DNA of 64,000 bases from Stagnimonas sp965279705 (GCA_965279705.1 OZ257257.1:3534001-3598000); one strand, 5' to 3'; shown: positions 25,509 to 35,916, counted from the first letter of the stretch. A program made the numbers and translations. The notes: a model not told the origin generated them from the sequence alone.

Positions 25509-26156
25509 ATGCTCAAGCTCTATAGCTACTGGCGCAGCTCCGCGAGCTATCGCGTGCGCATCGCGCTCAACCTGAAAGGCCTGGCTTACGAGACGATCCC
25601 CGTGCATCTGGTGAAGGACGGCGGCCAGCAACACCAGCCCGCCTACCGCGCACTCAACCCGCAGGGCCGCGTGCCGCTGCTGGTGGATGGCGACTTCAAG
25701 CTCGGCCAATCGCTCGCCATCTTCGGCTATATGGAATCGCAGCACCCCGAGCCCGCGCTGCTGCCTGCTGACCCTAAACAGCGCGCCCGCGTCTGGCAGT
25801 TTTGCGAAGCAATCAACGCCGACATGCAGCCGCTGCACAACCTTGGGCCCCTCGGTTATATCAGCCGCGAGTTCGGCATCAGCGAAGAACAGAAACTGGC
25901 GTGGATTCGCCACTGGATCGACCGCGGCCTGAGCGCGCTCGAACAGGACATTGCCGACCTGCCCGAACGCGCTTTCGTGTTCGGCGATACGCCGAGCTAC
26001 GCCGATTGCTGCCTGGTGCCGCAGATGTATGCCGCGCGGCGCTTTGGTGGCGATCTGGCGAAGTATCCGCGGCTGGCGGTGCTTTCTACACGGCTGGAAC
26101 AACGGCCTGCTTTCGTCGCGGCGCATCCTGAGCAGCAGCCGGATGCGAATACGTGA
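25509..26156 (+). CDS. maiA: Maleylacetoacetate isomerase (zeta-class GST)
   Basis: Isomerises maleylacetoacetate to fumarylacetoacetate with glutathione, linking HmgA and FahA. The 215-residue zeta-class GST has the signature region YWRSSASYRVRIALNLKG (residues ~7-24); the cysteine common in this motif is alanine here, as in many bacterial homologues. The thioredoxin-like half is followed by the helical domain with FGDTPSYADCCLVPQMY. The ATG at 25509 is preferred to an upstream in-frame ATG at 25467 inside the FecR gene. Confidence 0.93.
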   Translation: MLKLYSYWRSSASYRVRIALNLKGLAYETIPVHLVKDGGQQHQPAYRALNPQGRVPLLVDGDFKLGQSLAIFGYMESQHPEPALLPADPKQRARVWQFCEAINADMQPLHNLGPLGYISREFGISEEQKLAWIRHWIDRGLSALEQDIADLPERAFVFGDTPSYADCCLVPQMYAARRFGGDLAKYPRLAVLSTRLEQRPAFVAAHPEQQPDANT

Positions 26157-26267
26157 TCGTTCCAGCAATCAACCTCGTTGACGCTTTTATTGGCTTGCAA
26201 ACCTTCCCGCGCAGCCCCCTTTCCAGCGCTCGCCCAATTGCTAAACGTGCGCCCCGTAAAAACTGTT

Positions 26268-26304
26268 TAAGGTGTTATGCGTCATTTTTGACGCTTAATG
26301 AGCG
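26268..26304 (+). repeat. Weak attC-like hairpin upstream of the cassette
   Basis: Stem GCGTCA (26279-26284) with TGACGC (26289-26294) around a TTTT loop, extended by partly matching TTA...TAA flanks, ends in TTAATGAGCG directly before the cassette junction. It resembles the 3' side of an attC site, but no matching RYYYAAC core is clear on its 5' side. It could be a decayed attC or a secondary insertion point. Confidence 0.35.
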
Positions 26305-26696
26305 TTGGACCGCTAATGGATAGTCGCATCCTCCACATCGCTCTTGCCAAGGCGTTGAGTTCGGTTGCCTGGGATAAGCACGGAGAGCATGAGTACGTGG
26401 TCATCGGCGACGGAACACATACAGATCAAGAAAAGCTTCAGGAGCTAATCGACGCTGCGTTCTCGGTTCCGACGCTGTGGCTATCAGTAAGCCGTCACAA
26501 TGCCGAGTCAATAGCTCGCCTTGATGCGGCCAAAGAAATAGTTCAGCGTCTACAGCCAAGGGAAACCGTCACCGTCACAGACGAAAATGTGCACACATTC
26601 ATTCAGGTTCTGCACATGGGCATTGCGCGCACCGGCGTAGCGCGGTCCAACTATGCATTTAAGCGGACGGGCTTCACCCGCCGCTCAATTTAGGCG
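26305..26696 (+). mobile_element. Solitary integron gene cassette (392 bp)
   Basis: The left junction reads G^TTGGAC (core GTTRRRY at 26304-26310) and the right junction G^TTAGAA (26696-26702). The left hexamer TTGGAC is the exact reverse complement of the 5' core of the cassette's own attC (GTCCAAC, 26645-26651), which is what is expected after a circular cassette has inserted. The 392-bp unit carries one ORF and one attC. No integrase gene is in the window, so it is a lone cassette, a secondary-site insertion or the edge of an integrase-less cassette cluster. Confidence 0.75.
26316..26693 (+). CDS. Integron-cassette ORF, function unknown
   Basis: A 125-residue cytoplasmic protein starting at the first ATG inside the cassette (MDSRILHIALAKALSSVAWD). 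An in-frame ATG at 26298 lies outside the cassette boundary and is not used. I do not recognise a family. The sequence has a short hydrophobic N-terminal helix and a mixed charged body (TDQEKLQELIDAAF, RLDAAKEIVQRLQPRE). The last ~15 codons (NYAFKRTGFTRRSI) are read through the attC site, as is common for cassette genes, so the tail is not informative. G+C is near 50%, below its surroundings. Confidence 0.65.
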   Translation: MDSRILHIALAKALSSVAWDKHGEHEYVVIGDGTHTDQEKLQELIDAAFSVPTLWLSVSRHNAESIARLDAAKEIVQRLQPRETVTVTDENVHTFIQVLHMGIARTGVARSNYAFKRTGFTRRSI

Positions 26697-26702
26697 TTAG
26701 AA
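26645..26702 (+). repeat. attC recombination site
   Basis: 5' core GTCCAAC (26645-26651), 3' core GTTAGAA (26696-26702). Between them, ATTTAAGCGGACGGG pairs with CCCGCCGCTCAATTTAGG around a CTTCA loop, leaving one unpaired A (26665-26667 region) like the extrahelical bases of known attC sites. The recombination point is between G26696 and T26697. The length (~58 bp) is in the normal short attC range. Confidence 0.75.
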
Positions 26703-26710
26703 AACAATCC

Positions 26711-27040
26711 ATGACGCCTTCCCTCCGTCGTCCCACCTGGCAACGCGAAGAGCTGCTGCATCTGCTCTCGCTCTCGGCGACGCTGGCGGGCCTGTGCATC
26801 ACCGGCGTGACGCTGTTTCACACGCTGGGTCGCGCCTCGTTGCCGCAGACGGTGGCGGACGATGCGCTGGCGATCTCGGCCTTGCTGTTTCTGGTCTGCG
26901 CCTATTCCATCTTCTGGGCGCTGCGGGCGCGGCCAGGGCGGCTGACCCACGTGCTGGAGAAACTGGCCGACGTGGTGTTCCTGATGGCGCTCACCGGCAT
27001 GGTCGCGTCGGGCTTCATCATGGTCTACACGGTGTGGTGA
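26711..27040 (+). CDS. Small three-helix membrane protein, function unknown
   Basis: A 109-residue protein with three predicted transmembrane helices (SATLAGLCITGVTLFHTL, ISALLFLVCAYSIFWAL, VVFLMALTGMVASGFIMVY) and a basic, Arg-rich N-terminus. No known motif is visible. It begins 14 bp after the attC junction but has the host's high G+C, so it is probably chromosomal. It is convergent with the glycerophosphodiesterase gene (10 bp between stops). Confidence 0.6.
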   Translation: MTPSLRRPTWQREELLHLLSLSATLAGLCITGVTLFHTLGRASLPQTVADDALAISALLFLVCAYSIFWALRARPGRLTHVLEKLADVVFLMALTGMVASGFIMVYTVW

Positions 27041-27050
27041 CACGCGCCGA

Positions 27051-27737
27051 TTAAAGTCCGCGCAGACGATCCGGCACATCGGTGAACACGCCGTCGATGC
27101 CCATCGCGGCGAGGCGTTGGTATTCCTCGGCGTCGTTGACGGTATAGACGTTCACTTGCAGGCCGCGTGCCTTGGCATCGGCCACCAGTGTGGCGTCGAC
27201 AAACTCGGCGGACTGGTTGAGCGCGACCGCACCGAGTGCGGTCGCACACGCCGCGCCATCGAGCGGCACGCCGCACAGCAGCACCGCCACCGGCACTTCG
27301 GGCAGCTGCTGCTTGAAGGCTTGCAGCTCGGGCAGGTGAAAGCTGCTGACAATGAATTGCGTGGCGGGCACACCTTGCGCCAGCCGCGCCCGCAGCACGG
27401 TGGCGACCGCAGCGGCGGTGCCATCCCAGGTTTTCAGTTCGATGTTGAGGCTGGCGCGGCGGCCGACGCGATCGAGCACTTCGTCCAGCGTTGGCAGGCG
27501 CTCGCCTGATCCGGCATCGAGGGCGCGCAGGGCATCCCAGCTGGCATCGCTCGCCAAGCCGTGGCCGTTGGTGGTGCGATCCAGCGTCAAGTCGTGCAGC
27601 ACCAGCAAGTTGCCGCTGGGGTGCAGCTGCACGTCTAGCTCCAGCCAGGTGCAGCCGGCGGCGATGCCAGCATCCATCGCCAGCAGCGTGTTCTCGGGTG
27701 CCAGGCCGCGTGCGCCGCGATGGCCGATGAGTAGCAT
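27051..27737 (-). CDS. Glycerophosphodiester phosphodiesterase
   Basis: Splits glycerophosphodiesters into sn-glycerol-3-phosphate and an alcohol. The 228-residue protein starts directly with the GDPD motif MLLIGHRGARGLAPENT; likely catalytic/metal residues are H6, E33 and D35 (WLELDVQ) and H48 (VLHDL). There is no signal peptide, so it is a cytoplasmic UgpQ-type enzyme. Its ATG overlaps the pyruvate kinase stop by one base, so the two genes are cotranscribed. Confidence 0.9.
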   Translation of the reverse strand: MLLIGHRGARGLAPENTLLAMDAGIAAGCTWLELDVQLHPSGNLLVLHDLTLDRTTNGHGLASDASWDALRALDAGSGERLPTLDEVLDRVGRRASLNIELKTWDGTAAAVATVLRARLAQGVPATQFIVSSFHLPELQAFKQQLPEVPVAVLLCGVPLDGAACATALGAVALNQSAEFVDATLVADAKARGLQVNVYTVNDAEEYQRLAAMGIDGVFTDVPDRLRGL

Positions 27738-29170
27738 TAGCCGACCACGACGATCTTCATGCCATTGGTGCCGCCAGGGCCGTTGAAATCGCCCTTGGTC
27801 ATCAGCACGCGGTCGCCGGCTTTCAGCAGGCCGCGCGCGGTAAGCGCCTCCACCGCTTCGCGTTCGGAGATCATGCTGTCTTTCACGCTGGGGTCGAAAA
27901 GGATGGGATAGACGCCGCGGCACAGCGCCATGCGGCGGCGCGTGCGGTCGTGGCGGGTGAGTGCGTAGATGGGCGTGTAGCGCTCGACGCGCGACATCAT
28001 CAAGGCGCTGCTGCCGGACTCGGTGAGCGCGATGATCGCCGCCGCGTGCATGCGCCGCGCGGTCCAGGCGGTGGCCATCGCGATGGCCTCGTCGATGCGC
28101 TGAAAGTGTGAGTCGCTGGAACCCGCAGCGAGGTCGGGCACCGGATGCGCCTCGGCGCCCAGCACCACGCGCACCATCGTCTCCACCACTTTCACGGGAT
28201 ATTTGCCGCTGGCGGTTTCGGCGCTCAGCATCACGGCGTCGGTGCCGTCCATCACCGCGTTGGCCACGTCCAAGACTTCGGCACGGGTGGGGATGGGGTT
28301 GACGATCATCGACTCCATCATCTGCGTGGCGGTGATGACCATCTTGTTGGCCTCGCGGCCGGCGGTGATGATCTTCTTCTGCCAGCCCGGCAGCTCGGCG
28401 TCGCCGATCTCAACGCCCAAATCGCCGCGCGCGACCATGACGGCGTCGCTGGCTTCGATGATTTCCTTCAAGTTGATGAGCGCTTCGGCGCGCTCGATCT
28501 TGGCAACCAGCAGTGCGGTGCCGCCCGCCTCTTTCACCAGCCGCCGCGCCTCGTGCATGTCCGCCGCGTTGCGGGGGAAGCTCACGGCGATGAAGTCGCA
28601 GTCCCAGCGTACGGCGTGGACGATGTTGGCCTTGTCTTCATCGGTGAGGGCTGCTGCCGAGAGGCCGCCGCCGAGCTTGTTGATGCCCTTGCGGTTACTC
28701 AGCACGCCGCCCTGCGTCACCACGCAATCGATACGCGTGCCGGTGATCTTCTCGACCAGGATGGCAATCGCGCCGTCGTTGAGCAGCAGCGTGTCGCCCG
28801 GCACCACATCGCGCGGCAGGCTCTCGTAGGCGCAACCAACGACGGTGACATCACCCGCCAGTTTGCCGAGGGCGATATCGAGCGCGAACGGTGCGCCTTC
28901 CACCAGCGTCACCGGGCCGTCGGCGAAGGACTCGATGCGGATCTTCGGCCCCTGCAAGTCGGCCAGCACGCCGATATCGCGGCCCAGGCCGGCGGCCGCC
29001 TCGCGCACGCGCTCGATGCGGCGCTCGTGATCGGCTGCCGTGCCGTGGCTGAAATTGATGCGCATCACGTCCGCCCCCGCCGCCACCAGTCCGCGCAGCA
29101 CCTGTGGCGCATCGGTGGCGGGGCCTAGCGTGGTGACGATCTTGGTGCGGCGAACGAGGGCATTGCTCAT
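27737..29170 (-). CDS. pyk: Pyruvate kinase
   Basis: Makes pyruvate and ATP from phosphoenolpyruvate and ADP. The protein has 477 residues with all three domains: the barrel start RRTKIVTTLGPATDAP, the B domain, the active-site region DFIAVSFPRNAADM and AKIERAEALINL, and the signature MVARGDLGVEIG; the C-terminal regulatory domain ends in MTKGDFNGPGGTNGMKIV. The ATG at 29170 gives the usual N-terminus; an upstream extension to 29293 is not conserved-looking. Confidence 0.96.
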   Translation of the reverse strand: MSNALVRRTKIVTTLGPATDAPQVLRGLVAAGADVMRINFSHGTAADHERRIERVREAAAGLGRDIGVLADLQGPKIRIESFADGPVTLVEGAPFALDIALGKLAGDVTVVGCAYESLPRDVVPGDTLLLNDGAIAILVEKITGTRIDCVVTQGGVLSNRKGINKLGGGLSAAALTDEDKANIVHAVRWDCDFIAVSFPRNAADMHEARRLVKEAGGTALLVAKIERAEALINLKEIIEASDAVMVARGDLGVEIGDAELPGWQKKIITAGREANKMVITATQMMESMIVNPIPTRAEVLDVANAVMDGTDAVMLSAETASGKYPVKVVETMVRVVLGAEAHPVPDLAAGSSDSHFQRIDEAIAMATAWTARRMHAAAIIALTESGSSALMMSRVERYTPIYALTRHDRTRRRMALCRGVYPILFDPSVKDSMISEREAVEALTARGLLKAGDRVLMTKGDFNGPGGTNGMKIVVVG

Positions 29171-29319
29171 GACAAATACGAATCCAGGACAGGCTTGAAC
29201 CCAAGCCGAGGGCGCATAGGGTAGCGCGCCGCTGTGACCGGTTGTCGCGTCCGTCCGCCGAATGCGCAGTGCTGCGTTATGGAGGGACCGCATCGATTCG
29301 TCCCGTGGAGAACCTCATC

Positions 29320-29904
29320 TTGAAACACCTCGCCGTCGTGGCCGCCCTCGCTGTGCTGGCCGCACCCGCCCATGCCCAGCTTGCCCGCTCGTTCTCGTCC
29401 GCCACCTATAGCGGCGTCGGCGCTAGTCGCCTGAGCGCGGATTTCGACAACCTGAAAGACGCCTACAACCTCGATGCCATCGGTGGCTACAACATCACCC
29501 CGGCGCAGCCCTGGGGCCGTGTTTCGGCGGAGCTGAATCTGAGCGTGACCGTGTCGCCCGGCAAGAACGAAGGCCCAGGCCAGAGCGCGACGCCCGGCGG
29601 TGTGCTCGGTGGCGGCTCCAGCGGCGATTCCGGCCGCTTCACGCAGAGCGACAACGACCTGCAAACCTTTCTGCTCAACGTGCAGGGTATCTACCGCTCG
29701 CCCGGCCGCGTCTACGGTATGGCAACCGTGGGCTTCGGCCTGCTCAACACCAGCATTCAAGAGATCGAAGATAACGGCCGCACCGCGGTGAGCTTCGGTG
29801 GCGGCCTGGGCTTCAAGTTCGGCGAAAACACCGCCGCGGTCGAAGTGCTCTACACCCGCGTCAGCGAAGACCTGCAAACTATCGGCCTCCGCTTCGTCTA
29901 CTGA
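29320..29904 (+). CDS. Small outer-membrane beta-barrel-like protein
   Basis: A 194-residue exported protein. The start is probably the TTG at 29320 (nine bases after GGAG), giving the signal peptide (M)KHLAVVAALAVLAAPAHA; a GTG at 29305 is the alternative. The mature part is made of alternating beta-like strands (GVGASRLSADF, VSAELNLSVTVS, VYGMATVGFGLLN, VSFGGGLGFKFG) and ends in a C-terminal aromatic (RFVY), as expected for an outer-membrane barrel. A Gly/Ser-rich loop lies at ~90-115. Function unknown; purT starts 7 bp downstream. Confidence 0.72.
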   Translation: MKHLAVVAALAVLAAPAHAQLARSFSSATYSGVGASRLSADFDNLKDAYNLDAIGGYNITPAQPWGRVSAELNLSVTVSPGKNEGPGQSATPGGVLGGGSSGDSGRFTQSDNDLQTFLLNVQGIYRSPGRVYGMATVGFGLLNTSIQEIEDNGRTAVSFGGGLGFKFGENTAAVEVLYTRVSEDLQTIGLRFVY

Positions 29905-29911
29905 TCCCGTC

Positions 29912-31111
29912 ATGTCCCTGACCCTCGGCACCCCGCTCGCGCCCAACGCTACCCGTGTTCTCTTTCTCGGCTCCGGCGAGCTGGGTAAGGAGGTGGTGAT
30001 CGAGTTGCAGCGCTACGGCGTCGAGGTGATTGCCTGCGACCGCTATGCCAATGCGCCGGCGATGCAGGTGGCTCATCGCAGCCATGTGTTCTCGATGCTC
30101 GATGGCGTGAAACTGCGCGAAGTGATCGAGCTGGAAAAGCCGCACTACATCGTCCCCGAGATCGAGGCGATCCATACCCAGACGCTGCTCGAACTCGAAG
30201 CCGAAGGCTGGAACGTGATCCCCACTGCCCGCGCCGCGCGCTTGACGATGGACCGCGAAGGCATACGCCGCCTGGCGGCCGAAACGCTGAGCCTGCCCAC
30301 CTCGCGCTACGAGTTTGCGGATTCGTTCGCCGAGTTTGAAAAAGCCGTGGCCACGGTCGGCATCCCCTGCGTGGTCAAGCCTTTGATGTCATCCAGCGGC
30401 AAGGGCCAGAGTGTGGTGAGGACCGCCGCCGATGTGCAGAAGGCCTGGGACTACGCGCAGAGCGGCGGGCGCACCGGTGCGGGCCGCGTGATTGCCGAAG
30501 GCTTCATCGACTTCGACTACGAGATCACCCTGCTCACCGTGCGGCATGACGATGGCGCGGGTGGTATCAAGACCAGCTTCTGCGCGCCCATCGGGCACTT
30601 GCAGATCGACGGCGACTACCGCGAAAGCTGGCAGCCTTGCGCGATGTCGGACGCCGCACTCCAGCATGCGCAAACCATCGCCGAGGTCATCACCAGCAAC
30701 TTGGGAGGCCGCGGCCTGTTCGGCGTCGAACTGTTTGTGAAAGGTGACGCCGTGATCTTTAGCGAGGTCAGCCCGCGCCCGCACGACACCGGTCTGGTCA
30801 CGCTGATCTCGCAGGACCTGCCGCAGTTTGCACTGCATGCCCGCGCGATCTTGGGCCTGCCGATCCCCAACATCAGAGCGCGCGGTGCGGCAGCGAGCTG
30901 CGCGATCTTGCTGGAAGGCGATTGCGTGGCACCCGCTTACACCGGCGTTGCGGAAGCACTCGCCGAGCCAGACACGATGATCCGACTGTTCGGCAAGCCC
31001 GAGATCGTCGGCCGCCGCCGCATGGGTGTGGCGCTGGCGCTGGGCGAGGACATTGAGCAGGCGCGTGCGAAGGCGCGCAAGGCGGCTGCGAAAGTGAAGG
31101 TCAAGCCCTAG
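29912..31111 (+). CDS. purT: Formate-dependent phosphoribosylglycinamide formyltransferase
   Basis: ATP-grasp enzyme that formylates GAR with formate and ATP in purine synthesis. The 399-residue protein starts with the PreATP-grasp fold (VLFLGSGELGKEVVIELQRYG), followed by the ATP-binding segment CVVKPLMSSSGKGQSVV and the metal-binding GVELFVKGDAVIFSEVSPRPHDTG. It lies 7 bp behind the small barrel gene and ends at a strong bidirectional terminator. Confidence 0.96.
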   Translation: MSLTLGTPLAPNATRVLFLGSGELGKEVVIELQRYGVEVIACDRYANAPAMQVAHRSHVFSMLDGVKLREVIELEKPHYIVPEIEAIHTQTLLELEAEGWNVIPTARAARLTMDREGIRRLAAETLSLPTSRYEFADSFAEFEKAVATVGIPCVVKPLMSSSGKGQSVVRTAADVQKAWDYAQSGGRTGAGRVIAEGFIDFDYEITLLTVRHDDGAGGIKTSFCAPIGHLQIDGDYRESWQPCAMSDAALQHAQTIAEVITSNLGGRGLFGVELFVKGDAVIFSEVSPRPHDTGLVTLISQDLPQFALHARAILGLPIPNIRARGAAASCAILLEGDCVAPAYTGVAEALAEPDTMIRLFGKPEIVGRRRMGVALALGEDIEQARAKARKAAAKVKVKP

Positions 31112-31132
31112 CGCCGACCGACTGCCGGACAG

Positions 31133-31159
31133 AAAAACGGGCCTTTCGGCCCGTTTTTT
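31133..31159. terminator. Bidirectional terminator between purT and the amidohydrolase
   Basis: Stem aaaaacgggcc (31133-31143) with ggcccgttttt (31148-31158) and loop TTTC. A-run on the left and T-run on the right make it work for purT (+) and for the convergent amidohydrolase gene (-). Confidence 0.92.
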
Positions 31160-31175
31160 GTTGCGCTTCAGTTCA

Positions 31176-33083
31176 CTAGGCGGCCTGTGCCATCGCCACT
31201 GCCGGAGGTGCCGTGACTTCACCGCCATTGCCGAGCAGCACACGCCCCAGCTTGTCGCGACCGAGTCGCGCAGTGAACTGGTTGTCGCGCCAGACCGCGC
31301 GGCCTGCGATGAAGCTTGCGATGACCACGCCATCGCTGCGATTGACCATCTGGTTGTGCGCCAGCTCGGGCCGCCAGAGGTAATGCGTATTGGCTTCGCT
31401 GTCGTGGCGCGCGAGGGCGGTGGGGTCGATGACGATCACGTCTGCCGGCATGCCGACCGCGATGCGGCCGCCATGCACACCGAAGAACTCGGCCGGGTCG
31501 CGGGTGAGGCGACGCACATGCCAGGCGACTTTCTCGACACCATGCCGCTGCGCCATTTGCAGGCCACGCAGGTTGCCGTCGTAGAACGCCATGTTGGTGA
31601 GATGCGCGCCGCTGTCGTTGAAGCCGGGCAGCACCTGCGGATCGAACAACAGCTTTTCGGTGAGCGCCGGATCGCGGTTGGCGGTGAGCGTCGAGGTGCG
31701 CAGCGCGGTGTCGTATTCGCGGTAGAGGTACAGCACGAAATCCACTTCATCCGCACCCTTCGGCACGCGGGCGAAGTGATCAGCCTCTTCGGCGTTGCGC
31801 GCGCCGTTGCCGGTGGCCTGCCATTGCAGCGCACGGGCGTGGATGGCGGCGAGCGAGTCGCCCTTCCACACCGGCGGCACCGGGCCGCTATCGACGGTGA
31901 TCTCTTCGGCGCGGCGAGAGAAAGCGTACTGCTCGCGCTTCAACAGGCGCAGCAGATTGGGCAGATTGAAGCCGCTGCGACCCATCAACCACATGGCGCG
32001 GAAGCGTGCCTGGAATGCAGGATCGTTGAGGAGCTTGAGGCGTGCAGCGCGATCGTCCAGATCGGGCTCGTTCAACTCTCTGAGCTCGGCAATCTCCTCC
32101 GACAGCGGGTTGATCGGGCCATCCCACCAGACACGAAACGGTGCGGCCAGGGCCTGAAAGCGGAAGTGCCCGCCCATGAACTTCGAGTTGAGCACGCGGG
32201 TGAGAAACATCGCGAGCTTGGCGAGGCTTGCATTGGTGCTGATATCCATTGCCGCCACCGCCGTGGTCTTCAGCGTCTTGCCCCAGAGCCGCGAGCAGGT
32301 GAGCGAAAAATTGCGCAGCACTTGCAGCGGGTTGTCCTTGGGCGGCGTCGCCTGCCAGACGCGGCCATGCGCACGCACGACGTTGGTGAGGCGCTTCAGC
32401 TCGGCAAAGCTGCCCCACTGCGAGGGAATCTTGGTGCGCCGGTGCGGGTCGTTGGCGAGGTAGTGAAACGGCAAGGCGTCGGTGGAGAAGCCGGCATAGC
32501 CATCCTGCATCGCGGTGTCGAGGATGCTCTCCATCTGCGCCAGCTCTTCGTTGGTGGGCAGGCGCGAGACGCTGGCCTTGAGGCCCATCACCTCGGCGCG
32601 CAGCATCGAGTGCGGGATCATGGTGATGATATTGGGGCCGAGCGGCAGCGTGGCGAGGTGTTCCAGATAGCCCTTGGGCGTGGTCCAGTCCACCTTGGCG
32701 GCGGCTTTTTGCAACACATGCTTGGGCATGTTCTCGACGCGTGCGAAGCAATCGACGATCGGCTCTTCGCCATTGCGATTCTGGCGGCCAAAGGCCAAGC
32801 CCAGCGAGCAGTTGCTGACCACCACCGTCGTCGTGCCGTGACGCACCACTTCGGGCAGGCGCGGGTCGAGTTCGACCTCCACATCCAGATGCGTGTGCGC
32901 ATCGAACAGACCCGGCAGTACCCACTGGCCTTGGGCGTCGATCACTTCGCTGGCTTGCGAGGCGTCGAGGCCGGTAGCAATCGCCGCAATCTCGCGACCC
33001 TTGATCGCCACGTCCGCCAGGCGCGGTGCCGCACCATCGCCGTCGAACAGCATTCCGTTACGAATCAGCACATCCCATTGCAT
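31176..33083 (-). CDS. D-aminoacylase / N-acyl-D-amino-acid deacylase family amidohydrolase
   Basis: A 635-residue metal-dependent amidohydrolase. The ATG at 33083 follows an AGGAG ribosome-binding site. The N-terminal beta-sandwich (MQWDVLIRNGMLFDGDG) is followed by the metal motif GLFDAHTHLDVE (H63, H65), VVSNCSLGLAFGRQN and, near the C-terminus, FFGVHGGRIAVGMPADVIVID. At 635 residues it is longer than classical D-aminoacylase (~480). Likely substrates are N-acyl-D-amino acids or related amides; the true substrate is unknown. There is no signal peptide. Confidence 0.87.
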   Translation of the reverse strand: MQWDVLIRNGMLFDGDGAAPRLADVAIKGREIAAIATGLDASQASEVIDAQGQWVLPGLFDAHTHLDVEVELDPRLPEVVRHGTTTVVVSNCSLGLAFGRQNRNGEEPIVDCFARVENMPKHVLQKAAAKVDWTTPKGYLEHLATLPLGPNIITMIPHSMLRAEVMGLKASVSRLPTNEELAQMESILDTAMQDGYAGFSTDALPFHYLANDPHRRTKIPSQWGSFAELKRLTNVVRAHGRVWQATPPKDNPLQVLRNFSLTCSRLWGKTLKTTAVAAMDISTNASLAKLAMFLTRVLNSKFMGGHFRFQALAAPFRVWWDGPINPLSEEIAELRELNEPDLDDRAARLKLLNDPAFQARFRAMWLMGRSGFNLPNLLRLLKREQYAFSRRAEEITVDSGPVPPVWKGDSLAAIHARALQWQATGNGARNAEEADHFARVPKGADEVDFVLYLYREYDTALRTSTLTANRDPALTEKLLFDPQVLPGFNDSGAHLTNMAFYDGNLRGLQMAQRHGVEKVAWHVRRLTRDPAEFFGVHGGRIAVGMPADVIVIDPTALARHDSEANTHYLWRPELAHNQMVNRSDGVVIASFIAGRAVWRDNQFTARLGRDKLGRVLLGNGGEVTAPPAVAMAQAA

Positions 33084-33177
33084 CGCGCGCTCCTGTGGCT
33101 TGAAGGCCGGTTGCGCACTGTAGGCGGCCGGCACCCGTTCGACAGCAGTAAATGCGGCCTATAAATACGGCGCGCTT

Positions 33178-33927
33178 TTATTTACTTGCAGCGCCAAATA
33201 CGCGCTGCAATATCTCGGAGCCCCGCGCGGCCGGGTTCTGGCGAATGCGTGCTTCTTCAGCGGCCACCTGCACGAACAGGCTGTCGAGTGCCTTCTGCGT
33301 CACGTAGCCATCGAGGTCGCTGCTGGCGCCCAGCGATGCCGCGAAGGGCCCTGCCGAGGCGACCAGCTGTTTGTATTGCTGGGCAACGCCGACGTTCGCC
33401 GTGGCCTTGGCGACGAGCGGCCGGAACCTGGCGGTGAGGGTCTCGGTGGTGGTGCGCTTGAAGTACTGCGTCGCGGCATCGTTGGGCCCTTGCAGAATGC
33501 CGCGCACGTCGTCCAGCGTGAGCTTCTGCACGGCGGTCGCGAACACGTCCGCCGCCACCGGCACGGCCTGTTCGGCGGCGCGGTTCAGGCTCAGGTGGAA
33601 CGCATCGATCTGCCCACCCATGCCGACGCCCCGCACCATGCTCTCGATCTTGCGGATGGGCTTGGGCAGGGGGATGCGCGCGGCGGCATTGCTCCAGAAG
33701 CCATCGCTCCTGCCCAGGTTGGCGACGGCGGTGCGGGTGCCTTGCGCGAGCGCGGCCTTGAGGCCGGCGGCGATATCCGTATTGCTCAAGCCGGCCAAGC
33801 TGGGGCTGCCCGCCCCCTGCTGCTGGGCGGCCTGCTGCACGGCACCGAGGGCATCCGTCCACTTGGAGGCGGCCACACTCAAGGGCAGCAACATGGCAGC
33901 AAAAATGGCGACAGTGAGACGGTGCAT
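33178..33927 (-). CDS. DUF4197 exported protein
   Basis: A 249-residue exported protein of the DUF4197 family. It has a signal peptide (MHRLTVAIFAAMLLPLSVAA) and the family pattern LSNTDIAAGLKAALAQGTRTAV, then ARIPLPKPIRKIESMVRGVGMGGQIDAFHLSLNRAAE and QYFKRTTTETLTARFRPLV. The mature protein is almost all helical. An ATG at 33936 is an equally possible start. No biochemical role is established for the family. Confidence 0.83.
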   Translation of the reverse strand: MHRLTVAIFAAMLLPLSVAASKWTDALGAVQQAAQQQGAGSPSLAGLSNTDIAAGLKAALAQGTRTAVANLGRSDGFWSNAAARIPLPKPIRKIESMVRGVGMGGQIDAFHLSLNRAAEQAVPVAADVFATAVQKLTLDDVRGILQGPNDAATQYFKRTTTETLTARFRPLVAKATANVGVAQQYKQLVASAGPFAASLGASSDLDGYVTQKALDSLFVQVAAEEARIRQNPAARGSEILQRVFGAASK

Positions 33928-34079
33928 GGCGGGCATCCGGTGGGCGTTGCGGGCTGGCAGTGCAACCCTTCGACACCGTCCGGTCAAGCCGTTAAGGAGT
34001 CCTGTCTCGCCTTGTAACGCCTACCCGCGTAGAATCCGCGACCTTTCTCGTGCTGCGCCGCAGCAAAAGCCAGTCCGCC

Positions 34080-35906
<1,827 letters not shown>

Positions 35907-35916
35907 TTCGCTTCAC

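Noticed and set aside
31158..33164. Long open frame (668 codons) opposite the D-aminoacylase-like gene, and similar antisense frames such as 12723-14417 (-) and 49302-50723 (+)
   Set aside because: They mirror strongly conserved genes, have His/Arg/Gly-rich translations without any domain, and are typical by-products of high G+C third-position bias.
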